DNA of 52,632 nt from the IMG/VR virus record IMGVR_UViG_3300006162_000018, positions 1-52,632 of that record. One strand, written 5' to 3'. The position numbers were made by a program, and so were the translations under genes. This DNA is from a virus. Shown in pieces: positions 29,711 to 37,694 of the stretch; position 1 is the stretch's first letter; every line of letters starts with the position of its first letter. Under the pieces are notes generated by a model. That model saw nothing but the letters and a program-made list of their open reading frames with translations. It had not been told where the DNA came from and ran no database searches.

Positions 29711-30393
29711 GCGACTCGGATAATCTGCCTGGCGGCATGGAATCTCCCGAGAAAGTTGATCGGCGCAAACGGGTTCGCACACCGGAAGAGAAACTGGAGA
29801 TGCTCGCCAATCTCTCCAAGGCCAGGGAAGCCAAGTCTGGCAAGACGCGTGGGCGGCCCGCTTTTCGGGAGATGACGGAGCGGCTACCCAAGGTGCGTGC
29901 GCCTGAGATTACCGGCGATATGTCTCCCGAGCAAATGCTCGACGCTATCGGTTCCGGCGAGGGGCTGACTCGCGAATCGCGCGTCGGCATTACTGCTGCT
30001 TTCGATATTCCGGAGCGCGGTCGTCGAGAAGGATGGGATTATCAGTGGTGGCCCACCCATTATGTTGGTGAGGAAGTCGATCCGTCCTATCAAGTCGAGA
30101 TCGCCCGCGGTTCTTGGTTCCCGGTTCCGGCCTCGCATTTCCCACAGCTTTGCCCGCCCGGCTGGAAGCGCCCGACAATCGACCGCGAGGGAATGCGGCT
30201 CTATATGCGGCCGATGCGGCTAACCGAAGAGGCTCGCAACGAGGCGGCGCAGATGGCCTATAGGCAGAAGATGGATCGGCTTGCTGCCGCTCAGGCTGGT
30301 GACGCCGGCCGTGACATGGCCCGCCGTGTCGGGGGCGACCGTTGGGGGGATGCGGGCATTCGCGTCGAGGGCGACACGAAGCCGTTGATATGA
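29707..30393 (+). CDS. Hypothetical virion-cluster protein, 228 aa
   Basis: ATGA-coupled to the scaffold gene. The N-terminus is very basic (KVDRRKRVRTPEEKLEMLAN). The middle has a Trp-rich conserved-looking block (REGWDYQWWPTHYVGEEVDP, then RGSWFPVPASHFPQL) and the C-terminal third is helical (ARNEAAQMAYRQKMDRLAAA). I have seen this layout as a protein of unknown function near capsid genes. It could assist head assembly. Confidence 0.6.
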   Translation: MSDSDNLPGGMESPEKVDRRKRVRTPEEKLEMLANLSKAREAKSGKTRGRPAFREMTERLPKVRAPEITGDMSPEQMLDAIGSGEGLTRESRVGITAAFDIPERGRREGWDYQWWPTHYVGEEVDPSYQVEIARGSWFPVPASHFPQLCPPGWKRPTIDREGMRLYMRPMRLTEEARNEAAQMAYRQKMDRLAAAQAGDAGRDMARRVGGDRWGDAGIRVEGDTKPLI

Positions 30394-30470
30394 ACTTATT
30401 CATAGTTGCTATTGGCTATGCCATCCTCGTTTATGTGATTACTTTTGTAGCTCTAAATTATCTGATATGA
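30390..30470 (+). CDS. Small membrane peptide, 26 aa
   Basis: ATGA overlaps at both ends place this peptide in a coupled chain. It is nearly all one transmembrane segment (LFIVAIGYAILVYVITFVAL) and its DNA is AT-rich compared with the neighbours. The function is unknown. Confidence 0.5.
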   Translation: MNLFIVAIGYAILVYVITFVALNYLI

Positions 30471-30754
30471 TGATCGAAGAGGATATCGAGCGGCTTGCAG
30501 AGCAACTTTCAATGGGGCGCGACGCCCCCTCAGTGATTGAGGAGAGTTGCGAGATCGAGATCACGCCAGAGATGATTGAGGCGGGGCGCGATAAGGTTTA
30601 CACGCATATATCAGGACTGATCTCCGCTACGGATTCGTCTGAAGCGGAAGAAGCGGCGCGGGATATTTTTTGCGCAATGATTCGCGCACGCCGGCATCCA
30701 GCTAAGATTTCGATCTTGTACCCGGATGCGCCTTGGCGACCTCTTCGAGATTAG
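30467..30754 (+). CDS. Hypothetical acidic protein, 95 aa
   Basis: ATGA-coupled to the membrane peptide. It starts MMIEEDIERLAEQLSMGRDA and contains EIEITPEMIEAGRDKVYTHI, a pattern often seen in small phage proteins with T-P-E-M-I-E-A-G. The rest is helical. The 3' end overlaps the convergent gene at 30702 by 53 bases. Confidence 0.6.
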   Translation: MMIEEDIERLAEQLSMGRDAPSVIEESCEIEITPEMIEAGRDKVYTHISGLISATDSSEAEEAARDIFCAMIRARRHPAKISILYPDAPWRPLRD

Positions 30755-30893
30755 ATTTCATCGAATTAAACATCTCAAATAGGCGTTGATCTGTAACTCC
30801 TAATCGGTTCAGTATTTGGAACACTCGTTCCATATCCTGCCTAAGGTCTTCGATCTTTTCCGTTTGGTTCAGCTCTACCCATGTCTTTGGCAC
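30702..30893 (-). CDS. Leftward hypothetical helical protein, 63 aa
   Basis: GTG 30893 opens MPKTWVELNQTEKIEDLRQD, followed by MERVFQILNRLGVTDQRLFE. The E-K-I-E-D-L-R-x-D-x-x-x-x-F segment is familiar from small phage proteins that I cannot name. It is on the opposite strand to the structural genes around it and converges with 30467-30754, overlapping by 53 bases. The ribosome site is weak. Confidence 0.65.
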   Translation of the reverse strand: MPKTWVELNQTEKIEDLRQDMERVFQILNRLGVTDQRLFEMFNSMKSNLEEVAKAHPGTRSKS

Positions 30894-30942
30894 AGAATCC
30901 GTTGGCTCGCGCCGAATCGTCGATCCCGAGAACCGCGCGATT

Positions 30943-31071
30943 CTACTCGTCCTTTCGGATCGAGTCCAGGATCGCCCGGAATTGCTCGCGTGTGAGCTTC
31001 GGCTTACGCGTCCGTCCCCCGGTGAGGCTGTCGGTAAGTGAGCCTCTTGCCAGCGATCCCCTTGATCGCAT
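30943..31071 (-). CDS. Leftward small basic protein, 42 aa
   Basis: GAGG lies 8 nt before ATG 31071. The peptide starts MRSRGSLARGSLTDSLTGGR and ends with a compact conserved-looking helix (KPKLTREQFRAILDSIRKDE). It lies 49 bases upstream of the other leftward gene and in the same direction, so they are probably co-transcribed. The tandem heptamer TAACCGC TAACCGC (about 31112-31125) lies upstream of it and could be a binding site. Confidence 0.5.
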   Translation of the reverse strand: MRSRGSLARGSLTDSLTGGRTRKPKLTREQFRAILDSIRKDE

Positions 31072-31209
31072 TATCGGGACCTCGCACGAAGATTTCTCTT
31101 GACTGATGATGGCCTAACCGCTAACCGCTGATTAGATCGAGCCATGGTCCGCGCGTGATCGGCTCTCAGCAACCGACGATCTGACCTGAAGGCGCTCTGA
31201 GGGAACGAT

Positions 31210-31228
31210 CTGAGACATGGAGTCTCAG
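31210..31228 (+). promoter_or_regulatory. Hairpin overlapping the ribosome site of the 31231 gene
   Basis: CTGAGAC (31210-31216) and GTCTCAG (31222-31228) form a perfect 7-bp stem with a 5-nt loop, two bases before the GTG at 31231. The best ribosome site, GGAG (31219-31222), lies in the loop and first stem base. Opening of the hairpin could therefore control translation of this capsid-block gene. Confidence 0.5.
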
Positions 31229-31230
31229 GC

Positions 31231-31875
31231 GTGGCGACCCTCACTCTCGCCCCATTCGGTCTGCGGCCCACCCGCAATCTCGGCGCCCAAGCCCCGACCT
31301 ATCAGGCAAACCTCTATCTAATCAAAAAGAGCTATAGCTCTGCGATCGGCTTCGGCGATCTGATCGAGACCAGATCAGGCTCCGGCGTCTATGGCTATGT
31401 CGGCATCTACACAGCGGGCGATACCCATTCATTGGGCGTCTTCGGTGGGTGCCTGCCGTACTTCGATACGGTGCTCCAGCAGACGATCAACAAGCAGTGG
31501 TATGCTGGCACAGAGAGCCCGTCAGGGGATATCTATTGCTTGGTCTACGATGATCCGACGATCGTCTTTACCGCTCAGTTAGGCGGTACGAACGCTTCAA
31601 ATCCAGGGAATGTCCTTGACCGGGGCGGCAATATCGATCTGGCGCAGAACGGCTCCCCCAATACTTCGACGGGGGTGAGCACCGCCTATCTCGACGCCAC
31701 CACCTACAACAACACCACGGCAACCTTACCCCTACGCATCGTCGGGTTGTCGATGATGTTCCAGCCTGGCTATGACCCGACAACCCTACTGCCGACCGCG
31801 GCGAGTCAGCCTACCAATAACTATCTCGATGTGGTGCTCAATACTTCCGAGTATCGCACATCTACCGGCATCTGA
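31231..31875 (+). CDS. Head decoration/stabilisation-like protein, 214 aa
   Basis: GTG start behind the hairpin described above. The N-terminus (LTLAPFGLRPTRNLGAQAPT) resembles head proteins that begin with F-G-L-R-P. The body is beta-rich with conserved aromatic residues (SSAIGFGDLIETRSGSGVYG; PYFDTVLQQTINKQWYAGTE) and the end is PTTLLPTAASQPTNNYLDVV. It directly precedes the major capsid candidate, the usual place for a decoration or head-stabilising protein. The family call is tentative. Confidence 0.65.
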   Translation: MATLTLAPFGLRPTRNLGAQAPTYQANLYLIKKSYSSAIGFGDLIETRSGSGVYGYVGIYTAGDTHSLGVFGGCLPYFDTVLQQTINKQWYAGTESPSGDIYCLVYDDPTIVFTAQLGGTNASNPGNVLDRGGNIDLAQNGSPNTSTGVSTAYLDATTYNNTTATLPLRIVGLSMMFQPGYDPTTLLPTAASQPTNNYLDVVLNTSEYRTSTGI

Positions 31876-31886
31876 GGAGTTAGGCC

Positions 31887-32795
31887 ATGGCAGTCAATTC
31901 CTCAAATATTCCGGCCCTGCTGCTTCCTGGTGTTCGTAAGATCACTGGAGATTACGCGCAGATCCCGACCCAATACTCGCGCGTCTTCGCCGAAAGCCAA
32001 TCGGATCTGCAAGTCGAGCGCACGATCGCCGCCCGCTATTTGCCGCTCGCCGGACTCAAGATCACCGGCATGCCGACGAACTTCGACAATGGCGCTGGCC
32101 AACGCTACGTCTACTCGCATATCCACGTCGCCATCGGTCTCGGTTACTCCTTCACCCGAGAAGCGATCGACGACAATCTTTACAAAGGCCAATTCAATCC
32201 GACCAACCTCGGGCTGATCAAGTCCTTCCGGCAGACCAAGGAGATCATCGCGGCCGATGTGTTAAATCTCGGGAATATCTATAACGCCGCGATCGGCGGC
32301 GATGGCGTGGCTCTGTTCTCGACCGCGCATCCGGTCGATGGCCTCACCGTCCCGAACACTCCGGTCAATCAGGTCGGCCTCAACGAAGCCACCCTACTCT
32401 ACGGCAACAACATCATCCGCCGCTTCCGCGACAACGCCGGTCTGCTCCAAGGCGCGCAAGGCAAGATGCTGATCGTGCCAGTTGAGCTGCGCCATGTCGC
32501 CAAACGGCTGATGGAAACGCCGCTTCGCACCGGGACTGCCAACAACGACATCTCGGCGGTCAAGGAATACGGCGATCTTGCCGACGGCTACTTGGTCATG
32601 GACTTCCTGACCAGCCCGTACCCCTGGTTTATCGCGTCCGACCAAGGCGGGTTTATCCATCTCGTCCGCGTGCCGTTCGAATCGAGCATGCAGGTGGATT
32701 TCTCGACGGACAATCTTTTGGTGAAGGCTTACGAGCGCTATTACCTTGGATACGATGATTGGCGCGCCGGGTTTGGCAGTTTTCCCACCAATTAG
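31887..32795 (+). CDS. Major capsid protein candidate (HK97-fold, gpT-like), 302 aa
   Basis: A GAGGAG site precedes the ATG. Features expected for Mu gpT-like or related HK97-fold capsids are present: an N-terminal arm (NSSNIPALLLPGVRKITGDY), a long helix with SFRQTKEIIAADVLNLG, a conserved stretch FSTAHPVDG, an A-domain strand (KMLIVPVELRHVAKRLMETP), and the end PYPWFIASDQGGFIHLVRVP. The length is right for a 300-residue capsid. It follows portal and scaffold. It should form the icosahedral head shell in many copies. Confidence 0.82.
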   Translation: MAVNSSNIPALLLPGVRKITGDYAQIPTQYSRVFAESQSDLQVERTIAARYLPLAGLKITGMPTNFDNGAGQRYVYSHIHVAIGLGYSFTREAIDDNLYKGQFNPTNLGLIKSFRQTKEIIAADVLNLGNIYNAAIGGDGVALFSTAHPVDGLTVPNTPVNQVGLNEATLLYGNNIIRRFRDNAGLLQGAQGKMLIVPVELRHVAKRLMETPLRTGTANNDISAVKEYGDLADGYLVMDFLTSPYPWFIASDQGGFIHLVRVPFESSMQVDFSTDNLLVKAYERYYLGYDDWRAGFGSFPTN

Positions 32796-32826
32796 TGCAT
32801 AGGCTGCACCCGAAAGGAGCCGCCTA

Positions 32827-34107
32827 ATGGGCGCTACCAACTTCACCGGCCCGCTCTTCGTCAGCGGGGATCTTGAGCAGCTTGAGGCGTCTCCGGGCGG
32901 CGCGATTCTGCTGCCGGACCCAAACCCGGATCGTGGTCCATCGATGCTGTTCGGCGGCTACGGCTATCCCGATACACGCTATACCTTTCTCAAGGATCTG
33001 GTGCAGGGCTATCCGGGCCGCGTGCCGGAACTGCTGACCTCTGGGCAGGTCGTCAGCAACAACGCGATCCCGGCAGCGCATGCGACCAACAGCCTGGTTA
33101 CGACGGCGCACACGACCTCTGGTACGGCGATGACCTTGGTCACGACTGCGGCCTACGGGATCACGCCGAATATTCCGATCATCCCGTTTACCGGCATATT
33201 GAATGCCGGCGCGGTGGTCACGGCGCCGATCGTGCTCGATTTTGGTTTCTGCTACGGCACCACGACGACCGGTTCTACCGCACAGACTGTAACCGTGCTG
33301 GACTCGACCTTGTTCATGGTGGGCATGCCGTTGGTCATTTCGTCGGCCGGAGCTGCAACGGGCGCGCTCACGCCGCTGCTGACCTACGTGACCGGCATGC
33401 CGACATCGACCACTATCACGATACATGATGCTGCATTGCAAGCAGGCTCCTTCGCGATCGGCACGGGAAATTCTTGGCCGACCAGCGAGTTCGGGCAAGT
33501 CGAGCCGGTATCACATCTTCCGATGTTGGCGGCCGGCCCCGGTCTGTTTCTCGATCCGCGCCAGGGGATTGCGCGGGGCATCGTAACGACAGTTTCGGCC
33601 GGAGCTAGTGCCAGTAATCATATCGTAGTCCATGGCTGGGATGTCTATTGGCAGCCGATGACCGAGTCGATCGCGCAGGGGTCGGCAACCAACTACGGCA
33701 AGAAAGCCTTCAAGGCGATCAGTTCGATTGTGCCGGACTTCACCGACGGGACGAACAACTACACGGTCGGTACATCGGATGTGTTTGGCTTTGCCCAGCG
33801 CTGCGATCTCCTTGAGGAAACTATGGTATGGTGGGGCGGGGCGCTGAGTGCTGGCGCCAATTATGGCTTTGTGGCAGCCGACACGACCAATCCAGCGACA
33901 ACCACTACTGGCGATGTACGCGGCACGATCCAGACTTCGGCGATTGGCGGAGGCACGGGCCTTGGCTCGACTGCCTCGAACGGTTCGGTTTCGACGATTA
34001 CAGTTTCAGGCAACCGGTTACGCATGCAGTCGGCGATGACGGTGTGGCAACAGACCCAGAACCGGTTGAGTCAGCCACAATTCGGCTTCGGACAGCCCCA
34101 GGTGTAG
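32827..34107 (+). CDS. Virion structural protein (decoration or head fibre), 426 aa
   Basis: AAAGGAG lies 8 nt before ATG. The protein begins MGATNFTGPLFVSGDLEQLE and is rich in Thr, Ala and Gly, with strand-like repeats (AQTVTVLDSTLFMVGMPLVI; STTITIHDAALQAGSFAIGT). The second half has HIVVHGWDVYWQPMTESIAQ. It looks like a beta-rich outer-head protein made in quantity together with the capsid. No enzyme motif is visible. Confidence 0.65.
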   Translation: MGATNFTGPLFVSGDLEQLEASPGGAILLPDPNPDRGPSMLFGGYGYPDTRYTFLKDLVQGYPGRVPELLTSGQVVSNNAIPAAHATNSLVTTAHTTSGTAMTLVTTAAYGITPNIPIIPFTGILNAGAVVTAPIVLDFGFCYGTTTTGSTAQTVTVLDSTLFMVGMPLVISSAGAATGALTPLLTYVTGMPTSTTITIHDAALQAGSFAIGTGNSWPTSEFGQVEPVSHLPMLAAGPGLFLDPRQGIARGIVTTVSAGASASNHIVVHGWDVYWQPMTESIAQGSATNYGKKAFKAISSIVPDFTDGTNNYTVGTSDVFGFAQRCDLLEETMVWWGGALSAGANYGFVAADTTNPATTTTGDVRGTIQTSAIGGGTGLGSTASNGSVSTITVSGNRLRMQSAMTVWQQTQNRLSQPQFGFGQPQV

Positions 34108-34110
34108 TCG

Positions 34111-34851
34111 TTGAATCCGGTTCGCGTTACACTGACGCTCGGAGCGGCTTCCGCAACGGTCATCGCAGCCTCGCAGACGCCGGTTAGCGGCACCGATCTT
34201 ACTTTGGTCGGCGGCGGAACAGTCACGCTTGATGCGGCTCGCCGAGTGCTCCTTACCTACGGCAACGAAGCGTCGGCACGGACTTTGGTCGTCGCCGGTA
34301 CTGACCGCTCCGGCAATGTCCAGACCGAGACGCTTGCGGTCCCGTCTGGTGGTTCCGGCACAGTCTATACGCATCTCGATTTCCTGACGGTCACAAGCCT
34401 TTTGCCGCTTGGAGGCGGTTGGACGGCGGCGGTTACGGTCGGCACCAACGCGGTCGGCTCGACGCCATGGATTCAGCGCGAATGGGGTCAGATCGGCAAG
34501 ATGGGTGTGCTGATCTCAATCGCGGCGAGCGGCCCGACCTCGCAGCTCGAATGCACCTGGGATGACATCAACGCTGTCCAGGAATTGCCGCCATGGGGCG
34601 CATCGCCGGAGCCGCAGAGTGCTGTCCCGCCGCTGGCGATCATTGCCCCTGCTTCCGAGGCAATCTTTGCGCCGACGACGGGATTGGCGCTCGGGACTCA
34701 GAGCTGGGCTGGCATCACCTCGACTGGCGGCGGAGCCGTGAGTGCATTCGATGTGCCCGTCTTCGCTATTCGCGCAACGCAGACGGCCGGTTCCGGTACG
34801 ACCGTCTTGTACGTGATCGAGACCACCGGAGATCGTAAGAACGCGTTCTAG
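34111..34851 (+). CDS. Virion structural protein, 246 aa
   Basis: TTG start shortly after the previous stop. It begins MNPVRVTLTLGAASATVIAA and consists of repeated beta strands with small residues (TDLTLVGGGTVTLDAARRVL, then GNVQTETLAVPSGGSGTVYT). A sandwich or Ig-like fold is likely. Position and composition suggest a head-surface or neck protein. I do not recognise the family. Confidence 0.6.
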   Translation: MNPVRVTLTLGAASATVIAASQTPVSGTDLTLVGGGTVTLDAARRVLLTYGNEASARTLVVAGTDRSGNVQTETLAVPSGGSGTVYTHLDFLTVTSLLPLGGGWTAAVTVGTNAVGSTPWIQREWGQIGKMGVLISIAASGPTSQLECTWDDINAVQELPPWGASPEPQSAVPPLAIIAPASEAIFAPTTGLALGTQSWAGITSTGGGAVSAFDVPVFAIRATQTAGSGTTVLYVIETTGDRKNAF

Positions 34852-34890
34852 GACGCGGTGCCGACGGTTCGCAAACAGGAGTTAGATTGA

Positions 34891-35241
34891 ATGAAAGACG
34901 GTCATTCCGGGCACCACAAGGAAGAGCACAAGGCTCATAGCGAGCACCATCACCACGCTGGCCACAAGGGCGCGGTTGTCCATGTCCATGCCAAAAAGAA
35001 GGGCGGCAAGGTCATGGAGGACGAGCGGACCAAGGAAGAGGTCAGCGAGGAGATGGAGGGCCACAAGCGCGGCGGCGAGGTCAAGGGCGAGGAAGCTCGT
35101 CATAGGCCTGATCGGCGGGCGCGGGGTGGACGCATGACGCCAAAATCTCCCTTTAGCGGGGCCGACACTGGCCGCGCATCCTACCAGTCCACGGTCAAGG
35201 GCGTGGACGAAGGCGGAAAGGGCAAAGAAGTCCGCCCTTAG
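34891..35241 (+). CDS. His/Lys/Glu-rich protein related to 26807, 116 aa
   Basis: AGGAG lies 9 nt before ATG. The first 40 residues are dominated by His (SEHHHHAGHKGAVVHVHAKK). The block KRGGEVKGEEARHRPDRRAR then GGR matches the GGEVKGREACARPDRRARGG block of the 26807 protein. The C-terminal part is short and Gly/Ser-rich. Histidine clusters may bind metal. Both paralogues lie beside head genes, so a shared role in assembly is plausible but unproven. Confidence 0.65.
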   Translation: MKDGHSGHHKEEHKAHSEHHHHAGHKGAVVHVHAKKKGGKVMEDERTKEEVSEEMEGHKRGGEVKGEEARHRPDRRARGGRMTPKSPFSGADTGRASYQSTVKGVDEGGKGKEVRP

Positions 35242-35247
35242 CTCGCG

Positions 35248-35465
35248 GTGGCCGACTTGATGCGGCGGAGCGCCGCCGGCTGCCGCGGAGCGACTTTGCG
35301 CTCCCAGGAAAGGGCGAGGGACCGAAAGGTTCTGGTCCCGGCTCTTATCCGATCGAAGACCGAAAGCACGCGATCAATGCGCTTGCTCGCAGTTCAGGCA
35401 AGCCTGTCGAGGCGGCGGTACGCCGGAAGGTACATGCGAAGTACCCTGGCCTTGGGGAAGACTAA
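35248..35465 (+). CDS. Conserved small phage protein with apparent frameshift near its start
   Basis: From about 35256 the frame reads LDAAERRRLPRSDFALPGKG, then SYPIEDRKHAINALARSSGK and AAVRRKVHAKYPGLGED, ending with TAA at 35463-35465. This matches a small phage family with a S-D-F-A-L-P-G-K-G ... S-Y-P-I-x-D ... A-x-N-A-L-A-R ... V-x-x-K-Y-P-G pattern. No ATG, GTG or TTG opens it in frame. GTG 35248 gives the expected M-A-D-L but in another frame; one extra base near 35258 would join them. A mutation or a sequence error is likely. The TAATG overlap to the next gene supports it. Confidence 0.6.
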
Positions 35466-35710
35466 TGGCCGATTTCACGATCATGCCCGGCACGTTTCAC
35501 GTTCGCGTGAACGATGGGCATTCCTCAGAAATCTATGAGATCGAGGCGGAGTCGCCAGATGAGGCGATGACTAAGGCTGCCGTGAAGTGGGCGGCGCGTC
35601 CCGTTCGGCGCCGTCGGTCGCCTTCGCACACCGAAGATCATCTTGCCGAAGTCGCAGAGGATGTCGCAAAGGAGGAACCCGGTGCCGCAAGGCGTTCCCG
35701 GAACTCCTAG
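35465..35710 (+). CDS. Hypothetical protein, 81 aa
   Basis: TAATG overlap at the start. The first half (ADFTIMPGTFHVRVNDGHSS, then EIYEIEAESPDEAMTKAAVK) is beta-rich and ends in a helix; the second half is Arg/Ser/Glu-rich and likely disordered. It overlaps the next gene by 29 bases. No domain is recognised. Confidence 0.6.
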   Translation: MADFTIMPGTFHVRVNDGHSSEIYEIEAESPDEAMTKAAVKWAARPVRRRRSPSHTEDHLAEVAEDVAKEEPGAARRSRNS

Positions 35711-36500
35711 TGGGCTCTACGATTTTTCGCTCAGCAACGGCGAGGTCGTGCTGGAAGCGTTCTCACGCTGCCAGATCCGCGCGACCTCACTGACCGTTTA
35801 TCACATGCGGGACGCCTATCGGTCGCAGAACCTATGCCTCCAAGCCTGGGCCAACAAGGGCGTCAATCTCTTCCAGCAAGTTCAGGGCGTCGTCCAGCTT
35901 GTCGTCGGGCAGGGCACTTATCTGATGCCCGACAACATCGTGTCGATCACCGATGCCTACTACAATACAATCCTCTCGACCGGACCTGGACCGGATTGGG
36001 ATGCTCCGGTCAACGACTGGCTTGAACCGCAGGTATCGGCCGATCCACAAGTGGTGATCACTCAGAGCCAGGACCGCTGGCTGATGCCGCGAGGTCGCGC
36101 CGACATCGCGATGATCCCGAACAAACAATATGATGGCTTGCCGACTATCTACTGGTTCAACCGGTTGGGGCCGCCTGGCCAGACCACGCTTACTTTCTGG
36201 CAGCCGCCACTATTCGGCTACCCGCAAGCCGCAGTCACCTATTTTGCGTTACGACAGATCCAGGACGCCAATCTCGCGAATGGCGAGACACCTGACGTAG
36301 CGAACCGCGCGCTTGACGCGCTGTGCGCCGATGTGGCCTTCCGTCTGGCTCGCAAATATGCGCCGCAACTGATCGGCGCTCCGAATACCGGTGGCTTGCT
36401 CGACGACAAGATGGAATCGTGGGCGTTGTTCGCCGCCGAGGATACCGAGAAGGCCGAGGTGTTCATCGCACCTCGGCTCGCTGCATACTGGAAAGTGTGA
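35682..36500 (+). CDS. Head-tail connector/adaptor-like protein, 272 aa
   Basis: GTG 35682 follows a strong AAGGAGG at 6 nt; the TTG 13 codons upstream lacks such a site. The protein begins MPQGVPGTPSGLYDFSLSNG. The helical start with EVVLEAFSRCQIRATSLTVY, the beta middle (PTIYWFNRLGPPGQTTLTFW) and the helical end (ALDALCADVAFRLARKYAPQ) resemble adaptor proteins of short-tailed phages. With 12783, the genome has two such proteins, perhaps for two rings below the portal. Confidence 0.65.
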   Translation: MPQGVPGTPSGLYDFSLSNGEVVLEAFSRCQIRATSLTVYHMRDAYRSQNLCLQAWANKGVNLFQQVQGVVQLVVGQGTYLMPDNIVSITDAYYNTILSTGPGPDWDAPVNDWLEPQVSADPQVVITQSQDRWLMPRGRADIAMIPNKQYDGLPTIYWFNRLGPPGQTTLTFWQPPLFGYPQAAVTYFALRQIQDANLANGETPDVANRALDALCADVAFRLARKYAPQLIGAPNTGGLLDDKMESWALFAAEDTEKAEVFIAPRLAAYWKV

Positions 36501-36504
36501 TCTG

Positions 36505-37248
36505 ATGGGCTGGGCTGATCGCGCTGGTCAGGCTACGGTCGATCCGCAAAGGCCACGTGCCTTCGGTGTGTGCGACGACTGCGGAGAATGGTACAATCGG
36601 CACAATCTCCGTGATCAATACGAGTGGTACGGCGCCGAGCTGACGGATACGCATCGGCGCGTCTGCGCTCGATGCCTTTCCAAGCCACAGGATCAGCTCC
36701 GTCCGATTTTGCTGCCGCCCGATCCGGTTCCGATCATTGATCCACGCCCGGAATATCCTAGCGTCCTGCAAAATCAGAATGGGTTTTCGTACTACGTCGG
36801 CCCACAAGGCACGACCATTATCAAACCGGTCGTCGCCGAACTCGACCCGACGATGCCGCTACCCAACAAAGCGGCGGTGCTGGCATCGGCTGCGAGTGGA
36901 TGGGGCGAGCCGATGCCGGCGACTCTGATCGACCGCGGCGGCACGATCACGCTCTCTGGCGTTGGGCAGATGATCACGGCCCCGAACCCTGCGCGTACCT
37001 ATCTCTTGCTGTTCAATCCGGCGTCTGGGCTCTTGGCGGCAGCGCAGGGCATGCCGCCGGTCTTGGGGATCTCGTCCGCCAATGTGCTGTCTCCAACCCA
37101 GGCTGAGACTGGGACGATCTTCGTGGGAACCGGATCAGGAGTGCTGCAAAACGGCACGAAGATTCCTCCGGATCCCGTATGGCTAGGTTCCGTTTGGGTG
37201 TTGGGCTTGATTCCCGGCCAGCCGTTCTTCGCTTGGGAGAATGGCTGA
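36505..37248 (+). CDS. Virion protein with N-terminal zinc ribbon, 247 aa
   Basis: ATG 36505 is chosen; upstream codons read through the preceding gene. Residues 23-57 hold two C-x-x-C pairs (GVCDDCGEWYNRHNL; RRVCARCLSKPQDQL), followed by PILLPPDPVPIIDPRPEYPS, a pattern that I know from proteins in phage structural clusters. The C-terminal half is a beta domain (RGGTITLSGVGQMITAPNPA). It probably joins the neck or fibre base; the metal site is predicted from the cysteines only. Confidence 0.7.
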   Translation: MGWADRAGQATVDPQRPRAFGVCDDCGEWYNRHNLRDQYEWYGAELTDTHRRVCARCLSKPQDQLRPILLPPDPVPIIDPRPEYPSVLQNQNGFSYYVGPQGTTIIKPVVAELDPTMPLPNKAAVLASAASGWGEPMPATLIDRGGTITLSGVGQMITAPNPARTYLLLFNPASGLLAAAQGMPPVLGISSANVLSPTQAETGTIFVGTGSGVLQNGTKIPPDPVWLGSVWVLGLIPGQPFFAWENG

Positions 37249-37694
37249 TGCGCTGGTTGGCACTCTTCCTCTTGCTGATCTCGACGCCGGCATGGGCGAC
37301 AAGCTCGATTGACCCGAATCAGCCGGCCGGGACAACTTATACCTCGGAACCGACCCGGAACAATTTCGCGGCTTTTGCCGCCGATGTGAATGCCCAGCAG
37401 AATTGCAATCGCGGTTCTATCCCCCCAGCCAATCCGCAAACTGGATATTGTTGGCTGAATGTCCTGAGTCCGACGACATATTGTTATGAAGTTTATTCTG
37501 GCTCGGGGTGGGTTCCGGTTTTTGCGATGTATCCGACGACCAATACTGTGGCTATGGCCGTGCAGCTACCGATTACCGCCCAGGCGATATTGACCGATGA
37601 TTCAGGTAGATATCTGCTGACCGATCCTTCAACGGGCTCCCTGCTCACTACTCCTACGACAACATTTTCGGTGTGGCAATGCGTCGCGCAGTGA
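37248..37694 (+). CDS. Exported protein, 148 aa, paralogue of 39533
   Basis: TGATG overlap sets the start. MRWLALFLLLISTPAWATSS is a Sec signal peptide with cleavage near A-W-A. The mature part shares S-x-I-(D/N)-P, P-x-R-N-N-F-x-A, then C-N-x-G-x-x-P-P and TGYCWLN with the 39533 protein, and ends in a beta-rich tail. It is the first of the signal-peptide genes in the fibre block. It might be an accessory part of the adsorption apparatus. Confidence 0.7.
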   Translation: MRWLALFLLLISTPAWATSSIDPNQPAGTTYTSEPTRNNFAAFAADVNAQQNCNRGSIPPANPQTGYCWLNVLSPTTYCYEVYSGSGWVPVFAMYPTTNTVAMAVQLPITAQAILTDDSGRYLLTDPSTGSLLTTPTTTFSVWQCVAQ

